Source: an uncultured beta proteobacterium
GTDB taxonomy: Bacteria; Pseudomonadota; Gammaproteobacteria; Burkholderiales; SG8-39
Assembly: GCA_902826155.1 (NCBI GenBank)
Contig: CADEDU010000042.1
Location: 1-19,463 of the forward strand
Reading direction: 5' to 3'
Length of the DNA stretch: 19,463 bases
Of this stretch, positions 1-10,136 are shown in pieces (within the stretch, counting starts at the first letter, position 1; every line of letters starts with the position of its first letter). Made by a program: the position numbers and the translations under genes. The notes below the pieces were generated by a model. It did no database searches and was not told where the DNA came from. It saw only the letters and a program-made list of their open reading frames with translations.

Positions 1-1490
<1,490 letters not shown>

Positions 1491-1534
1491 TCAACTTCGC
1501 TGGCCGATCTTCAGCTGCATCGATCGGCCACGGC

Positions 1535-2641
1535 TCAAATGCGCATCGGCATCACCACGTACTTGAAATCGTCACGCCCGGGAATGGTGAGTAACGCGCT
1601 GGAGTTCGCATCGCCCAGCGCCCACTGCACCTGCTCGTCGGACAGGTTGTTGAGAACATCCAGCAGGTAGCTGACGTTGAATCCGACGTCGAGCGCATCC
1701 CCGCTGTAATCGATCTCGAGTTCTTCCTGCGCTTCCTCCTGTTCGGTATTGCTGCTGCTGATGCGAAGACTGTTTTCGTTGAGCACCCAACGCACGCCGC
1801 GGAACTTGTCGTTGGTGAGGATCGAGGCGCGTTGCAGCGCCTGCTGCAGAATCGTGCGATTGATGCTGATCTGCCGTGACGGCTGCTTGGGCACGACGCG
1901 GTTGTAGTCGGGAAATTTGCCGTCGATCAGCTTCGACACCACGGTGCTCTCGCCGAAGCTGAAACGTGCCTGGTTGGCGGCCAGTTGGATCTCGACGGTC
2001 TCCTCGCCGTCGCTCAGCAGACGAGACAGTTCCAGCACGGTCTTGCGCGGCAGGATCACTTCCTGACGACCCGGCGCTTTGCCGGCGACCTCTTTGGTGG
2101 CCAACGCCAGCCGATGTCCGTCGGTGGCCACCACTCGCAACTCACCCGCGTCGACCACCATCAGCATGCCGTTCAGGTAGTAGCGGATGTCCTGCTGGGC
2201 CATCGCGTACTGCACCAGCGCGAACAGCTTCTTGAGCAGACCCTGCGGCAGGGTGAACTTGACCGCCTCGCCCTCAGGCGCGGCCATGCGCGGAAAGTCC
2301 TCGGCGGGCAGCGTCTGCAGCGTGAACCGGCTCTTGCCGCTACGCACCTGCATGCGCTTGTCCTGCAGCGTCAATGTCACCTCGGCCGCCTCGGGCAGCG
2401 CACGCAGGATGTCGAGCAGCTTGCGCGCGCCGATCGTTGCCGACTGCGCTTCGCCATTGCCAGCGGTCAGGGCAGACGTGATCTCGATTTCGATGTCCGA
2501 AGCGATGAAGTTGAGCGCATCGGCGCTGCGCACCAGCAGAACGTTGGACAGGATCGGCAGCGTCTGCCGTCGCTCGATGATTCCCGACACCGCCTGCAAC
2601 GGCTTCAATAAAACCTCGCGAGAAGTCTTTATGAAGGTCAT
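1535..2641 (-). CDS. dnaN: DNA polymerase III beta subunit (sliding clamp)
   Basis: DnaN forms the ring-shaped dimer that tethers DNA polymerase III to DNA and is the docking site for many repair and replication factors. The 368-residue product has the usual length for three clamp domains. Recognisable parts are LLKPLQAVSGIIERRQTLPILSNVLL at the N-terminus, the ATDGHRLALA segment near the middle, the KFPDYNRVVP segment, and the C-terminal YVVMPMRI, which forms the peptide-binding edge of the clamp. The ATG at 2641 is preceded by AGGAG at a 7-base spacing, so the start is well supported. It lies 220 bases downstream of dnaA and about 70 bases upstream of gyrB in the same orientation, the common replication-gene cluster. 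The dnaA-dnaN gap is long enough for dnaN to have its own promoter. Nothing in the protein looks damaged. Confidence 0.98.
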   Translation of the reverse strand: MTFIKTSREVLLKPLQAVSGIIERRQTLPILSNVLLVRSADALNFIASDIEIEITSALTAGNGEAQSATIGARKLLDILRALPEAAEVTLTLQDKRMQVRSGKSRFTLQTLPAEDFPRMAAPEGEAVKFTLPQGLLKKLFALVQYAMAQQDIRYYLNGMLMVVDAGELRVVATDGHRLALATKEVAGKAPGRQEVILPRKTVLELSRLLSDGEETVEIQLAANQARFSFGESTVVSKLIDGKFPDYNRVVPKQPSRQISINRTILQQALQRASILTNDKFRGVRWVLNENSLRISSSNTEQEEAQEELEIDYSGDALDVGFNVSYLLDVLNNLSDEQVQWALGDANSSALLTIPGRDDFKYVVMPMRI

Positions 2642-2861
2642 TTATTTTCTCCTGATACTGATAGTTAACGCCGCGCCGTTCTGGGGATAAGTGGAGCAAG
2701 GCCTTGATCACAGAGCGTTTTCGGAGATCCGTATCCGGTGACCAGTTGGTGGATTGGCCGTGCAGCGTCGAGGATCGATTCGAGCGTCGAACGCCGCCGC
2801 CCTCGATATCAACATTTCATCCCCAGCCATTCGGGCGTTCGATGCACAGGCTTCGCGTTCG
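2642..2861. other. dnaA-dnaN intergenic region with a DnaA-box-like site
   Basis: This 220-base spacer holds an AT-rich patch at 2641-2668 next to the dnaN ribosome binding site. It also holds TTATCCCCA on the minus strand (plus coordinates 2682-2690), one mismatch from the DnaA box TTATCCACA. No gene-like frame stands out. A dnaN promoter probably lies here, but I see no convincing -35/-10 pair. Whether DnaA binds is inference from one near-consensus site. Confidence 0.4.
2649..2653 (-). promoter_or_regulatory. Strong ribosome binding site of dnaN
   Basis: On the minus strand AGGAG stands 7 bases before the dnaN ATG, inside a short A-rich leader. It is the clearest Shine-Dalgarno of the three minus-strand genes. 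Confidence 0.75.
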
Positions 2862-4295
2862 CTAACCACGCAAGACCTGCTCGAGAACATGGAAGTCGTG
2901 GTTCAAGGTTTGATCGACTTCGCGCAGCGCAGCAATCGTGCGGCAGGCATGGAGCACGGTGGTGTGATCGCGCTTGCCGAATGCATCGCCGATGTCGGGC
3001 AGGCTCATCTGAGTGAGTTCCTTGGCCAGCGCCATCGCGATCTGCCGCGGTCGCGCGACGTTGCGTGAGCGCTTCTTGGAGTGCATGTCCGATACTTTGA
3101 TCTTGTAGTAATCGGCGACGGTCTTCTGGATGTTCTCGATGCTGATCTGGCGGTTGTGAAGCGAGATGACGTTACGCAGCGCCTCCTTGGTCAGATCGAG
3201 CGTGATCTCGCGGCCGTTGAAGTTGGCGAAGGCGAGCACGCTGTTGAGTGCGCCCTCGAGTTCGCGCACGTTGCTGCGCAGATGCTTGGCGATGAAGAAC
3301 GCGACCTCTTCGGGGATGCGCGCGCCCAGCGCCTCGGCTTTCTTCAGCACGATCGCCACGCGCATTTCCTGTTCCGGGGGCTCGATCGCCACGGTGAGGC
3401 CCCAGATGAAGCGCGATTTGAGTCGCTCGTCTAGCCCGGCGATGTCCTTCGGATAGGTGTCCGAGCTGATGATCACCTGCTTGTGGGCTTCGATCAGCGC
3501 GTTGAACGCGTAGAAGAACTCTTCCTGAGTGCGATCCTTGCCGATGAAGAATTGGATGTCGTCGATCAGCAGCAGATCGAGCGAATGGTAGAAGCGCTTG
3601 AATTGCTCGAACGATTTCTGCTGGTAGGCGCGCACCACATCCGATACGTACTGCGTTGCATGGAGATAGCGCACCCGGGCCGACCCATGGCGGGCAAGAA
3701 CGTAGTTGCCGACCGCATGAATGAGATGGGTCTTGCCCAAGCCCACGCCGCCATACACGAACAACGGGTTGTAGGACGTGCCCGGATGTTCGGCAACCTG
3801 CATCGCCGCGGCACGGGCCAGCTGATTCGCTTTTCCGGCGACGAAGTTGTCGAAAGTGAATGTCTCGATGATGTTCGCGGTTTCCTGCGGACCACGCGCC
3901 GGTTCTTTGCGCGAGTCGGTGCGCGATTCGGTCTGAACGATCAGGTTGACCGGGCCCCTTGTTCCGTTGGCAGGCGGTGCGGAAGCGGCGGTGTCGATGG
4001 CTGCCGTCGCTGAAACCGGCGCATTCGCTGCCGATCCCGTCAATGCCGGCTCGATGCTCGTCTCGATGCTGAGCGTGACCTCGACCGATGCGCCGGCGAT
4101 CTCGGCGGCCAGCGTGCAGATGCGCGGCAGATAGCGCTCCCGCACCCACTGCGTCACGAACCGGTTCGGTGCGAGCAGGCGTAGTGACCCGTCGCCCGGC
4201 TGCTCGGCCTTGAGCGGCGCGATCCAGGTCGTGAACTGCTGCTTGGAGATGTCTTTCTCCAGCCTGGCGACGCACTCGGTCCAGAGGGTGCTCAT
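2862..4295 (-). CDS. dnaA: Chromosomal replication initiator protein DnaA
   Basis: DnaA is the AAA+ ATPase that binds DnaA boxes, melts oriC and loads the replicative helicase. The 477-residue protein shows domain I (about 1-80, with WTECVARLEKD) and a linker (about 80-140) rich in Ala, Thr and Ser. The AAA+ core has Walker A GGVGLGKT at 182-189, Walker B LLLIDD at 241-246 and sensor 1 around SSDTYP at 277-282. The C-terminal DNA-binding domain carries the signature DIGDAFGKRDHTTVLHA at 434-450. Length and motifs are normal for a proteobacterial DnaA. The start MSTLW aligns with family N-termini, although no strong ribosome binding site precedes it. It is transcribed away from rpmH, with the candidate origin between them. 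Confidence 0.98.
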   Translation of the reverse strand: MSTLWTECVARLEKDISKQQFTTWIAPLKAEQPGDGSLRLLAPNRFVTQWVRERYLPRICTLAAEIAGASVEVTLSIETSIEPALTGSAANAPVSATAAIDTAASAPPANGTRGPVNLIVQTESRTDSRKEPARGPQETANIIETFTFDNFVAGKANQLARAAAMQVAEHPGTSYNPLFVYGGVGLGKTHLIHAVGNYVLARHGSARVRYLHATQYVSDVVRAYQQKSFEQFKRFYHSLDLLLIDDIQFFIGKDRTQEEFFYAFNALIEAHKQVIISSDTYPKDIAGLDERLKSRFIWGLTVAIEPPEQEMRVAIVLKKAEALGARIPEEVAFFIAKHLRSNVRELEGALNSVLAFANFNGREITLDLTKEALRNVISLHNRQISIENIQKTVADYYKIKVSDMHSKKRSRNVARPRQIAMALAKELTQMSLPDIGDAFGKRDHTTVLHACRTIAALREVDQTLNHDFHVLEQVLRG

Positions 4296-4528
4296 AGGGC
4301 GATTGAAGAGGAATCCGGTCGACCCGGCATGCTCGAAGTCGATACGCTGGTGGGAAGCAAAAGGACAGGACCGCCACGTTCACCGCGAGATGGGTCGACG
4401 TGTTCGTGCGGAAGATTGCGAACTGTTGTTGTATGCCCAGGCCGCCTGGATCGCGCCCTGGAAACCTCGTTCGCGCGCCCGACGAGATGCTTGCCGGAGA
4501 GCTCGAATTCTACGCCCGCCGGATGCAC

Positions 4529-4537
4529 TTATCCACA
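4529..4537 (+). promoter_or_regulatory. Perfect DnaA box TTATCCACA
   Basis: An exact match to the DnaA-box consensus lies about 30 bases upstream of the -35 element of the rpmH promoter. It could belong to oriC or let DnaA influence rpmH transcription. Confidence 0.75.
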
Positions 4538-4565
4538 GCCCGGCGAGCACGAATACGTGTGAGAT

Positions 4566-4595
4566 TTGACACGTACTCGCGATCGCGGGTCTAAT
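4566..4595 (+). promoter_or_regulatory. Sigma70-type promoter of the rpmH operon
   Basis: A perfect -35 hexamer TTGACA (4566-4571) is followed after 18 bases by TCTAAT (4590-4595), one mismatch from TATAAT. A transcript would begin near 4602, about 30 bases before the rpmH ATG. Because the TTG at 4566 is the -35 element itself, it would not be present in this mRNA. That argues against an rnpA start there. Confidence 0.7.
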
Positions 4596-4632
4596 GCGCG
4601 GCTTTCGCTAACTTGTCCGGCCAGCATTCGCC

Positions 4633-4767
4633 ATGAAGCGCACCTACCAACCCTCCGTTGTTCGCCGCAAGCGAACGCACGGCTTTCTAGTTCGCATGCG
4701 CTCAAGGGGTGGACGTGCGGTCATACGGGCGCGACGCGCGAAGGGTCGGGCACGCTTGTCCGTCTGA
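4633..4767 (+). CDS. rpmH: 50S ribosomal protein L34
   Basis: L34 is the small, very basic protein of the large ribosomal subunit. The 44-residue product begins [20 protein letters not shown] and ends [13 protein letters not shown], matching the family in length and pattern. The usual RKRTHGFL core is intact. The central turn reads [11 protein letters not shown] where many relatives have RMKTAGGRKVI. It is the first gene of the rpmH-rnpA-yidD-yidC-mnmE run, downstream of a strong promoter. Its TGA stop overlaps the most likely initiation codon of rnpA. L34 is needed in large amounts and RnpA in trace amounts. A weak start for the second gene would fit that imbalance, but this is inference. 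Confidence 0.97.
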   Translation: MKRTYQPSVVRRKRTHGFLVRMRSRGGRAVIRARRAKGRARLSV

Positions 4768-5099
4768 GCGACGCCCAGCGACTGCGGCGTCCGCAGCGCC
4801 TCGGTGGCGAAGCGGTTCAGCTGGCGCTCAAGCAGGGCCGCTCCCGACGCGGTCAGTTCTTCCGACTGCATTTCCGTCCGAACGGGCTCGCCCTGAGCCG
4901 GATTGCCCTTATCGTGTCGAGTCGCCACGCACCGCGCGCGGTCGATCGTTCACGCACGCGCCGGTATATTCGCGAGGCATTCCGACGCCTGCAACATCGC
5001 TGGACGGGGTTCGACTGTGTGGTGAGGCTGAGCGGGCCGTTCGACGCCAAGGCGGGCTACGCGGGCGATCTCGTACGCCTGTTCGAGCGCGCACCATGA
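4764..5099 (+). CDS. rnpA: Ribonuclease P protein component, start uncertain (CTG or other non-standard)
   Basis: RnpA is the protein partner of the RNase P ribozyme that trims the 5' leader of pre-tRNAs. The product from 4764 would be 111 residues, a normal size. It shows the N-terminal [14 protein letters not shown] stretch, then [11 protein letters not shown], and the RNR-type helix [17 protein letters not shown], in which the usual Asn of RNR is Ser. The difficulty is the start. In this frame there is no ATG, GTG or TTG between the rpmH promoter and the conserved protein. CTG at 4764 overlaps the rpmH TGA (CTGA) and fits translational coupling. ATT at 4626 is another possibility. A TTG at 4566 would give 177 residues enclosing all of rpmH, but it coincides with the -35 box. 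The gene's TGA overlaps the yidD ATG. Identity is firm; the start is not. Confidence 0.85.
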   Translation: MSDAQRLRRPQRLGGEAVQLALKQGRSRRGQFFRLHFRPNGLALSRIALIVSSRHAPRAVDRSRTRRYIREAFRRLQHRWTGFDCVVRLSGPFDAKAGYAGDLVRLFERAP

Positions 5100-5305
5100 A
5101 AACAGTGCTCATCGTCGTGATCAAGGCCTATCGCTACACGATCAGTCCGCTGCTCGGGGCGCGCTGCCGATTTCATCCGTCGTGCTCGGCATACGCACTG
5201 GAAGCACTTGAACGCCATGGCGTGCTGGCAGGCAGTTGGCTGGCGCTGCGGCGCATCGCGCGCTGCCACCCGTGGAATGCAGGCGGCTACGATCCGGTGC
5301 CCTAG
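5096..5305 (+). CDS. yidD: Membrane protein insertion efficiency factor YidD
   Basis: YidD is a small membrane-associated protein that assists YidC-dependent insertion; its exact mechanism is not settled. The 69-residue product has the family pattern: a hydrophobic amphipathic N-terminus ([18 protein letters not shown]), then [19 protein letters not shown] and the C-terminal [18 protein letters not shown]. The three conserved Cys residues are present. The ATG overlaps the rnpA stop (ATGA), so it is probably translationally coupled. It ends 56 bases before yidC, its functional partner. Its last codons and stop lie in a 19-base tandem duplication. Confidence 0.96.
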   Translation: MKTVLIVVIKAYRYTISPLLGARCRFHPSCSAYALEALERHGVLAGSWLALRRIARCHPWNAGGYDPVP

Positions 5306-5323
5306 CTACCATCCGGTGCCCTA
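5286..5323 (+). repeat. 19-base tandem duplication across the yidD stop
   Basis: Two adjacent 19-base copies lie at 5286-5304 and 5305-5323, and both end in ATCCGGTGCCCTA. They differ at one base (G at 5291, C at 5310). The first copy encodes the last YidD residues up to its TAG; the second is untranslated. It looks like a recent small duplication or replication slippage. Confidence 0.85.
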
Positions 5324-5361
5324 ACAGGCCGTTCAACCACCTACAACAAATTTTGGTTCGC

Positions 5362-7092
5362 ATGGACACGCAACGGCTGATTCTGCTGGTCATCTTTTCA
5401 TTCTCGGTGCTGATGTTGTGGGATGCATGGCAGAAGGAACAGCGTGGACCGCAAACCGCGGCGACCAAGCCTGCCGCCACCGATCCTGCGCCCGGGGCGT
5501 CGGTGCCAACGCCAGGTACGCCGTCGCAATCCACACCGGCGCCGAGCGCATCTACTAGCGCGCCAGGCGCGACGGCACAGGCGACCACGAGCGTGCCGGC
5601 GAATACGGCCGAAGCAGCAGCTCGCCCGCGCAACCGCATCAAGGCAACCACCGAACTGATGACGGTCGAAATCGATCCGCTCGGTGGCGACATCGTGCGC
5701 ATCGAACTGCACAAGCACAAAGACGCGCTCGATTCGAAGAAGAACTACGTGCTGATCTCGCCCGACCATCGCTACAGCGTGCAGAGCGGGTTCACGGCGG
5801 CGCAGTTGCCCAACCACAAGACGCTGTACCAGGCCGAGCGCAGCGAGTACGCGCTCGGCAGCGGCGAGAGCAAACTGGAAATCAAGCTGGAAGCCGCCGG
5901 CGCAGACGGCGTGCGCGCGATCAAGACCCTGACGTTGCACCGCGACAGCTACAGCATCGACATCAACCACGAGTTCATCAACAGCTCAGCCGCGCCGGTC
6001 GCCACCAAGGCGTACTTCCATCTGACGCGCGACAGCAAGCCCCCGGCCGAGGACCAGTACATGCTGCAGACCTTCACCGGTCCGGCGGTGTACACCGAGC
6101 AGGTCAAGTACCAGAAGATCGCCTGGGGCGATATCGACAAGAACAAGGCGTCGATCCCGGCCGGCACGCATGCCGAAGGCTGGGTGGCGATCGTGCAGCA
6201 CTATTTCGTCGCGGCGCTGGTGCCGGCGGGCGGTGCCAAGCGCGAGTTCTACGCCAATCGCATCGAAGACAACTTCTATCGCGCCGGTCTGATGCTCGAT
6301 ATCGGGACGATCGCGCCGCAGGAAACCGGGCGAGCCAGTATCAAGCTCTACGCCGGACCACAGGAGCAGGACAAGCTCAACGCGCTGGCAACCGGTCTTG
6401 ATCTGGTCGTCGACTATGGCTTTCTCACCGTGATCGCCGCACCACTGTTCTGGCTGCTGCGGCTGTTCCACGACGGCTTCAGTCTGGGCGGCATGCGCAT
6501 TCCCGGCGCCGGCAACTGGGGCTGGGCGATCGTGCTCCTCACCGTCCTGGTGAAACTGGTGTTCTTTCCGCTCTCGGCGGCGAGCTACCGCTCGATGGCC
6601 AAGATGAAGCTGGTGACCCCGCGATTGATGAAGCTGCGCGAGCAGTACGGCGATGATCGCGCCAAGCTCAATCAAGCGATGATGGAGCTCTACAAGAAGG
6701 AGAAGATCAATCCGCTGGGCGGATGTCTGCCGATCGTGGTGCAGATTCCGGTATTCATCTCGCTCTACTGGGTGTTGCTGGGTAGCGTCGAGCTGCGCCA
6801 GGCGCCGTTCATGGGTTGGATCAGGGATCTTTCTGCGCCTGATCCCTGGTACGTACTGCCGGTGATCATGATGGCTTCGATGTTTCTGCAGACCAAGATG
6901 AGTCCGCCCCCGCCCGATCCGGTGCAGGCGAAGGTCATGATGATGATGCCGCTCATCTTCGGCGTCATGTTCTTCTGGTTCCCTGCCGGCCTGGTGCTCT
7001 ACTGGGTGGTCAACAACATCCTCTCGATCGCGCAGCAATGGCAGATTCAGCGCATGTTCACCGGTCCCAAGGCGAGCGCCGCGAAGAGCTGA
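5362..7092 (+). CDS. yidC: Membrane protein insertase YidC (Oxa1 family)
   Basis: YidC inserts and folds inner-membrane proteins, alone or with SecYEG. The 576-residue product has an N-terminal membrane segment (about 5-22, [15 protein letters not shown]). A linker at about 28-90 rich in Ala, Pro, Thr and Ser follows, then the large periplasmic beta-domain (about 95-340). The conserved C-terminal membrane core includes [20 protein letters not shown], the PDP segment and [20 protein letters not shown]. This is the Gram-negative type at normal length. The frame stays open upstream to 5236, but the ATG at 5362 gives the standard MDxQRLIL start. The upstream region has only a weak ribosome binding site. 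It is followed by mnmE after 46 bases, in the usual order. Confidence 0.97.
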   Translation: MDTQRLILLVIFSFSVLMLWDAWQKEQRGPQTAATKPAATDPAPGASVPTPGTPSQSTPAPSASTSAPGATAQATTSVPANTAEAAARPRNRIKATTELMTVEIDPLGGDIVRIELHKHKDALDSKKNYVLISPDHRYSVQSGFTAAQLPNHKTLYQAERSEYALGSGESKLEIKLEAAGADGVRAIKTLTLHRDSYSIDINHEFINSSAAPVATKAYFHLTRDSKPPAEDQYMLQTFTGPAVYTEQVKYQKIAWGDIDKNKASIPAGTHAEGWVAIVQHYFVAALVPAGGAKREFYANRIEDNFYRAGLMLDIGTIAPQETGRASIKLYAGPQEQDKLNALATGLDLVVDYGFLTVIAAPLFWLLRLFHDGFSLGGMRIPGAGNWGWAIVLLTVLVKLVFFPLSAASYRSMAKMKLVTPRLMKLREQYGDDRAKLNQAMMELYKKEKINPLGGCLPIVVQIPVFISLYWVLLGSVELRQAPFMGWIRDLSAPDPWYVLPVIMMASMFLQTKMSPPPPDPVQAKVMMMMPLIFGVMFFWFPAGLVLYWVVNNILSIAQQWQIQRMFTGPKASAAKS

Positions 7093-7138
7093 GGGCATCC
7101 GGCGGTACCGGCAGGCGTGCGATGACGGCCTGTCGAGC

Positions 7139-8491
7139 GTGACAGCGCCTGCCCGCAGCGACACGATCGCCGCGATCGCCACGCCGAGCGGACGAGGCGG
7201 AATCGGCATCGTGCGCATCTCCGGCAGCGGCTTGTCCGACTGGGCTGTTTCCCTCGCCGGCAAGCCGTTTGCCGCGCGCCAGGCGATGCGCGCCGAATTC
7301 CTGGACCGGCACGGCGCCGTCATCGACGACGGACTGGTGTTGTTCTTTCCTGCGCCGCACTCCTATACCGGTGAAGACGTGCTCGAACTGCACGGTCACG
7401 GCGGCCCGGTGGTAACGCGCATGCTGTTGAGCCGAGCGCTCGAGCTCGGCGCACGGTTGGCCGAGCCTGGTGAGTTCACGCGGCGCGCGTACCTCAACGA
7501 CAAACTCGATCTGGCGCAAGCCGAGGCCGTGGCCGACGTGATCGATGCGTCGACCGAAGCGGCGGTACGTAGCGCAATGCGCTCGTTGCGCGGCGATTTC
7601 TCGAAGGTCGTGCATGGGCTGGTCGAGCAGTTAATTGAGCTGCGGATGTTCGTCGAGGCAACGCTCGATTTCCCCGAGGAGGAGATCGACAGCCTCGATC
7701 GCGCCGATATCCGCGAGCGCATGCAGCGCCTGCGTGCCACGATTGGCGCGGCGCTCGACCGCGGCCGGCAAGGCAGTCTGTTGCGCACCGGCATGAACAT
7801 CGTGTTGGCGGGACAGCCGAACGTCGGTAAGTCGAGCCTGCTGAACCGACTTGCGGGCGAAGACGTCGCGATCGTCACGCCGATAGCCGGTACGACGCGC
7901 GATACCGTGCGTCAGGCGATCCAGCTCCAGGGCATCCCGCTCAACATCATTGACACTGCCGGCCTGCGCGAGGCGACCGATCAGGTCGAGCGCATCGGCA
8001 TCGAGCGTACCTGGGCCGAGATCGATCGCGCCGATGCACTGGTGTTGATCGTCGATGCGCGCCTTGGCATGACTTCCGGTGATGAGGCGATCGCCGCCAA
8101 GGTGCCGGCGCGTGTGCCGCGGGTGATCGTCTGTAACAAGGTTGATCTGCTCGGTGATGCGGCGCGGACTGCGATGCATTCGAGCGCGCCCGCGCCGCTG
8201 CTGTTGTCTGCGCTGACCGGCGAAGGGGTCGACGCGCTGCGCCAGGCGTTGTTGGACATCGCCGGATGGCATCCTGGCAACGAAGGCGTGTTCATGGCGC
8301 GCGAGCGGCACCTGCACGCGTTGCAACGCGCCGCGGACGATGTCGAGCGCGCCGGCCAGGTCATGGATCGGCCCGAGCTGTTCGCTGAAGAACTGCGGCG
8401 CGCACAGCAGGCGCTCGGCGAAATCACCGGCGAGTTCAGCGCCGATGATCTGCTTGGCGAGATCTTCGCGCGCTTTTGCATCGGCAAATGA
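7139..8491 (+). CDS. mnmE: tRNA uridine-5-carboxymethylaminomethyl modification GTPase MnmE
   Basis: MnmE, with MnmG, installs the cmnm5 group on wobble uridine 34 of certain tRNAs. The 450-residue protein starts with the folate-binding N-domain ([22 protein letters not shown]). A helical domain with an inserted G domain follows: P-loop GQPNVGKS at 225-232, TTRDTV at 252-257, DTAG at 272-275, NKVD at 333-336 and SALTGEG from 357. It ends with the catalytic FCIGK motif, whose Cys is essential in studied homologues. The start is GTG at 7139, the only standard start near the conserved N-terminus. A nearby ATG at 7122 is out of frame and stops at once. Its partner mnmG lies about 6.4 kb downstream, separated by the tct-tam-pckG block. 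Confidence 0.97.
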   Translation: MTAPARSDTIAAIATPSGRGGIGIVRISGSGLSDWAVSLAGKPFAARQAMRAEFLDRHGAVIDDGLVLFFPAPHSYTGEDVLELHGHGGPVVTRMLLSRALELGARLAEPGEFTRRAYLNDKLDLAQAEAVADVIDASTEAAVRSAMRSLRGDFSKVVHGLVEQLIELRMFVEATLDFPEEEIDSLDRADIRERMQRLRATIGAALDRGRQGSLLRTGMNIVLAGQPNVGKSSLLNRLAGEDVAIVTPIAGTTRDTVRQAIQLQGIPLNIIDTAGLREATDQVERIGIERTWAEIDRADALVLIVDARLGMTSGDEAIAAKVPARVPRVIVCNKVDLLGDAARTAMHSSAPAPLLLSALTGEGVDALRQALLDIAGWHPGNEGVFMARERHLHALQRAADDVERAGQVMDRPELFAEELRRAQQALGEITGEFSADDLLGEIFARFCIGK

Positions 8492-8554
8492 CGCGAACAG
8501 CCGGCGGGGTGCGCCCTCAACACTGCGGTATGCTGACCCGACTTGTATGCGGGC

Positions 8555-8559
8555 GGAGG
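8555..8559 (+). promoter_or_regulatory. Ribosome binding site deciding the tctC start
   Basis: GGAGG stands 6 bases before the ATG at 8566. It supports that codon over the open frame that begins upstream inside the end of mnmE. Confidence 0.75.
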
Positions 8560-8565
8560 CAACTC

Positions 8566-9540
8566 ATGTCGTACATGCGATCGTTGTTCGCGCGGTTGGG
8601 CGCGGCGCTTGGTGCGCTTGCGGTCTCGGTGGCGTGCTCGGCTCAGACCATCGATACATTGAAGATCCTCATTCCGGCCAATCCCGGCGGCGGATGGGAT
8701 CAGACCGGTCGTAGTCTTGGCGCGGCGATGCAAAGCGCGGGCGTGGCCAAGAACGTGCAGTACGACAACCGCGGTGGTGCAGGCGGAACCATCGGCCTGG
8801 CGCAGTTCGTCAATGCGGCCAAGGGTGATGGCAAGACGTTGATGGTTGGTGGGCTGGTGATGGTGGGTGCGATCGAGTTGCAGCGGCCACCCGTCAATCT
8901 GAGCATGGTGACACCGATTGCGCGGCTGACCGCCGAAACCAACGTGATCGTGGTGCCAGCATCGTCGAAGTTCAAATCACTCAAGGAACTCGTGGCGCAG
9001 TTCAAGGCGAATCCGGCGAGTGTCTCCTGGGGCGGCGGCTCGGCCGGCGGTATCGACCACATCCTGGTTGCGCTGATCGCCAAGGAAATAGGAGCCGAAG
9101 TCGCCAAGCTCAACTACGTGCCGTTCAAGGGCGGCGGTGAAGCATTGCAGTCGATCCTGGGCGGGCACGTCAGCGCCGGCGTTTCGGGCTACGGCGAGTT
9201 CGCCGAGCACATTAAGTCTGGCAAGTTGCGCGCACTGGCGGTGTCGGGCGCGCAGCGAATCGCCGGCGTAGACATCGCCACGCTCAAGGAGCAGGGCATC
9301 AACGTCGAAGTCGCCAACTGGCGCGGCGTGTTCGGCGGCCCGGGACTGAGCGACGCGCAACGCCAGGCGCTCACCAGTGCCGTGGTCGAGGCGACCAAGT
9401 CGGCGGCGTGGCAGGACACGCTCAAGCGTATGGACTGGACCAGCGTGCTGCAGGTCGATCAGCCGTTCAAGCAGTATGTCGAGGCCGAGTCGCAGCGCGT
9501 AGGCGCTGTGCTGCGCGAAGTGGGGCTCGTCAAGCGCTAG
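8566..9540 (+). CDS. tctC: Tripartite tricarboxylate transporter substrate-binding protein (Bug/TctC family)
   Basis: This is the periplasmic binding protein of a TctABC transporter, which captures a carboxylate for the membrane subunits. The 324-residue product has a signal peptide (MSYMRSLFARLGAALGALAVSVACSA, likely cleaved before QTID). The mature part has the Bug-family pattern: PANPGGGWDQTGR near its N-terminus, VQYDNRGGAGGTIGLAQF, the VSWGGGSAGGIDH region and NYVPFKGGGEALQSILGGHV. The Cys just before the cleavage site does not make a good lipobox. The start at 8566 is supported by GGAGG. It lies 74 bases after mnmE and 100 bases before tctB in the same direction. The natural ligand cannot be read from the sequence; a tricarboxylate is suggested by the full tctCBA set and the following tam gene. 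No tctDE sensor-regulator pair is in view. Confidence 0.92.
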   Translation: MSYMRSLFARLGAALGALAVSVACSAQTIDTLKILIPANPGGGWDQTGRSLGAAMQSAGVAKNVQYDNRGGAGGTIGLAQFVNAAKGDGKTLMVGGLVMVGAIELQRPPVNLSMVTPIARLTAETNVIVVPASSKFKSLKELVAQFKANPASVSWGGGSAGGIDHILVALIAKEIGAEVAKLNYVPFKGGGEALQSILGGHVSAGVSGYGEFAEHIKSGKLRALAVSGAQRIAGVDIATLKEQGINVEVANWRGVFGGPGLSDAQRQALTSAVVEATKSAAWQDTLKRMDWTSVLQVDQPFKQYVEAESQRVGAVLREVGLVKR

Positions 9541-9640
9541 TACGAATGCGAGCGGAAAGTTCGTTCAGGGTGCTATCGAGCATGCCGCGAGGGCGAGCCG
9601 GTTCTTGCCGTTGATCGTTGACCACATCGATCGATCTGAG

Positions 9641-10120
9641 ATGAACGCGTCGAAGCGATCCCCGAGTGAACTCGCCGTCGCGTCAGGCGTATTCGCGCTT
9701 GGCGTGCTGTTCGCATGGGCGACGTGGCACCTGCCCGAGGCCCCAGGCTACTCGCAGGTCGGCCCGGGTGTGGTCCCTGCGATCGTGTCGCTTGGTCTGC
9801 TTGTCTGCGGAGCTGCGCTCCTGTTCGAAGCGTCGCGCGGCGGCTTGCGCCAGCGTCCGGCGGCTGAGGGAGGAATGCTGGACGGTCGAGCGCTCGGCCT
9901 GGTGATCCTCGGTCTGGTGCTACACGCGGCGTTCATCGGAGTTGCCGGGTTCATCGCTGCCTCCACGATTTTGTTCCTGTGCGTGGCGCGCGCGTTCGGC
10001 AGTGTGCGGTGGTTGCGCGACGGCGCGATCGGAGTCGTTCTGGCCGGGGCGCTGTATTGGTTGTTTACGCAGGTGCTGCGGCTGTCGCTCGGGCCCGCAC
10101 TCGGTGTGATCGCGCTCTAG
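9641..10120 (+). CDS. tctB: Tripartite tricarboxylate transporter small membrane subunit TctB
   Basis: TctB is the small membrane subunit that works with TctA. The 159-residue product has four hydrophobic stretches, around 10-30 ([19 protein letters not shown]), 40-62, 85-120 and 128-150, as expected for the family. The motif [18 protein letters not shown] is the usual TctB turn into the second helix. I chose the ATG at 9641 (MNASKRS), because an earlier TTG at 9605 would add 12 polar residues without family support. Its ribosome binding site is weak. It sits between tctC and tctA, the order C-B-A typical of these operons. Confidence 0.87.
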   Translation: MNASKRSPSELAVASGVFALGVLFAWATWHLPEAPGYSQVGPGVVPAIVSLGLLVCGAALLFEASRGGLRQRPAAEGGMLDGRALGLVILGLVLHAAFIGVAGFIAASTILFLCVARAFGSVRWLRDGAIGVVLAGALYWLFTQVLRLSLGPALGVIAL

Positions 10121-10136
10121 CGCGATACTGAATCCC

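Larger units (their letters stand above)
4296..4632. other. dnaA-rpmH intergenic region, candidate oriC or part of it
   Basis: This is the divergent gap between dnaA and rpmH, where many betaproteobacterial origins lie. It contains one perfect DnaA box (4529-4537) and the rpmH promoter (4566-4595). By eye it lacks a cluster of further boxes and lacks a long AT-rich unwinding element. The divergence of leading-strand genes on both sides supports an origin here, but the sparse box content keeps the call tentative. No protein-coding frame with family resemblance was seen. Confidence 0.5.

Noticed and set aside
3172..4383. A 403-codon minus-strand frame overlapping dnaA
   Set aside because: It is a frame-shifted shadow of dnaA, which itself is complete with all motifs.
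4566..5099. A 177-residue rnpA enclosing rpmH, as known in Thermus
   Set aside because: The TTG start coincides with the -35 box of the strong rpmH promoter and the extra residues show no conservation I recognise. A shorter product is more likely.
5986..7323. A 445-codon open frame on the minus strand across yidC and the start of mnmE
   Set aside because: Both underlying plus-strand genes are intact and conserved. The antisense product is rich in Arg and His with no recognisable domain.
8476..8565. Longer TctC beginning inside mnmE
   Set aside because: The added residues before MSYMRS are not signal-peptide-like, while GGAGG at 8555 and the signal peptide fit the start at 8566.
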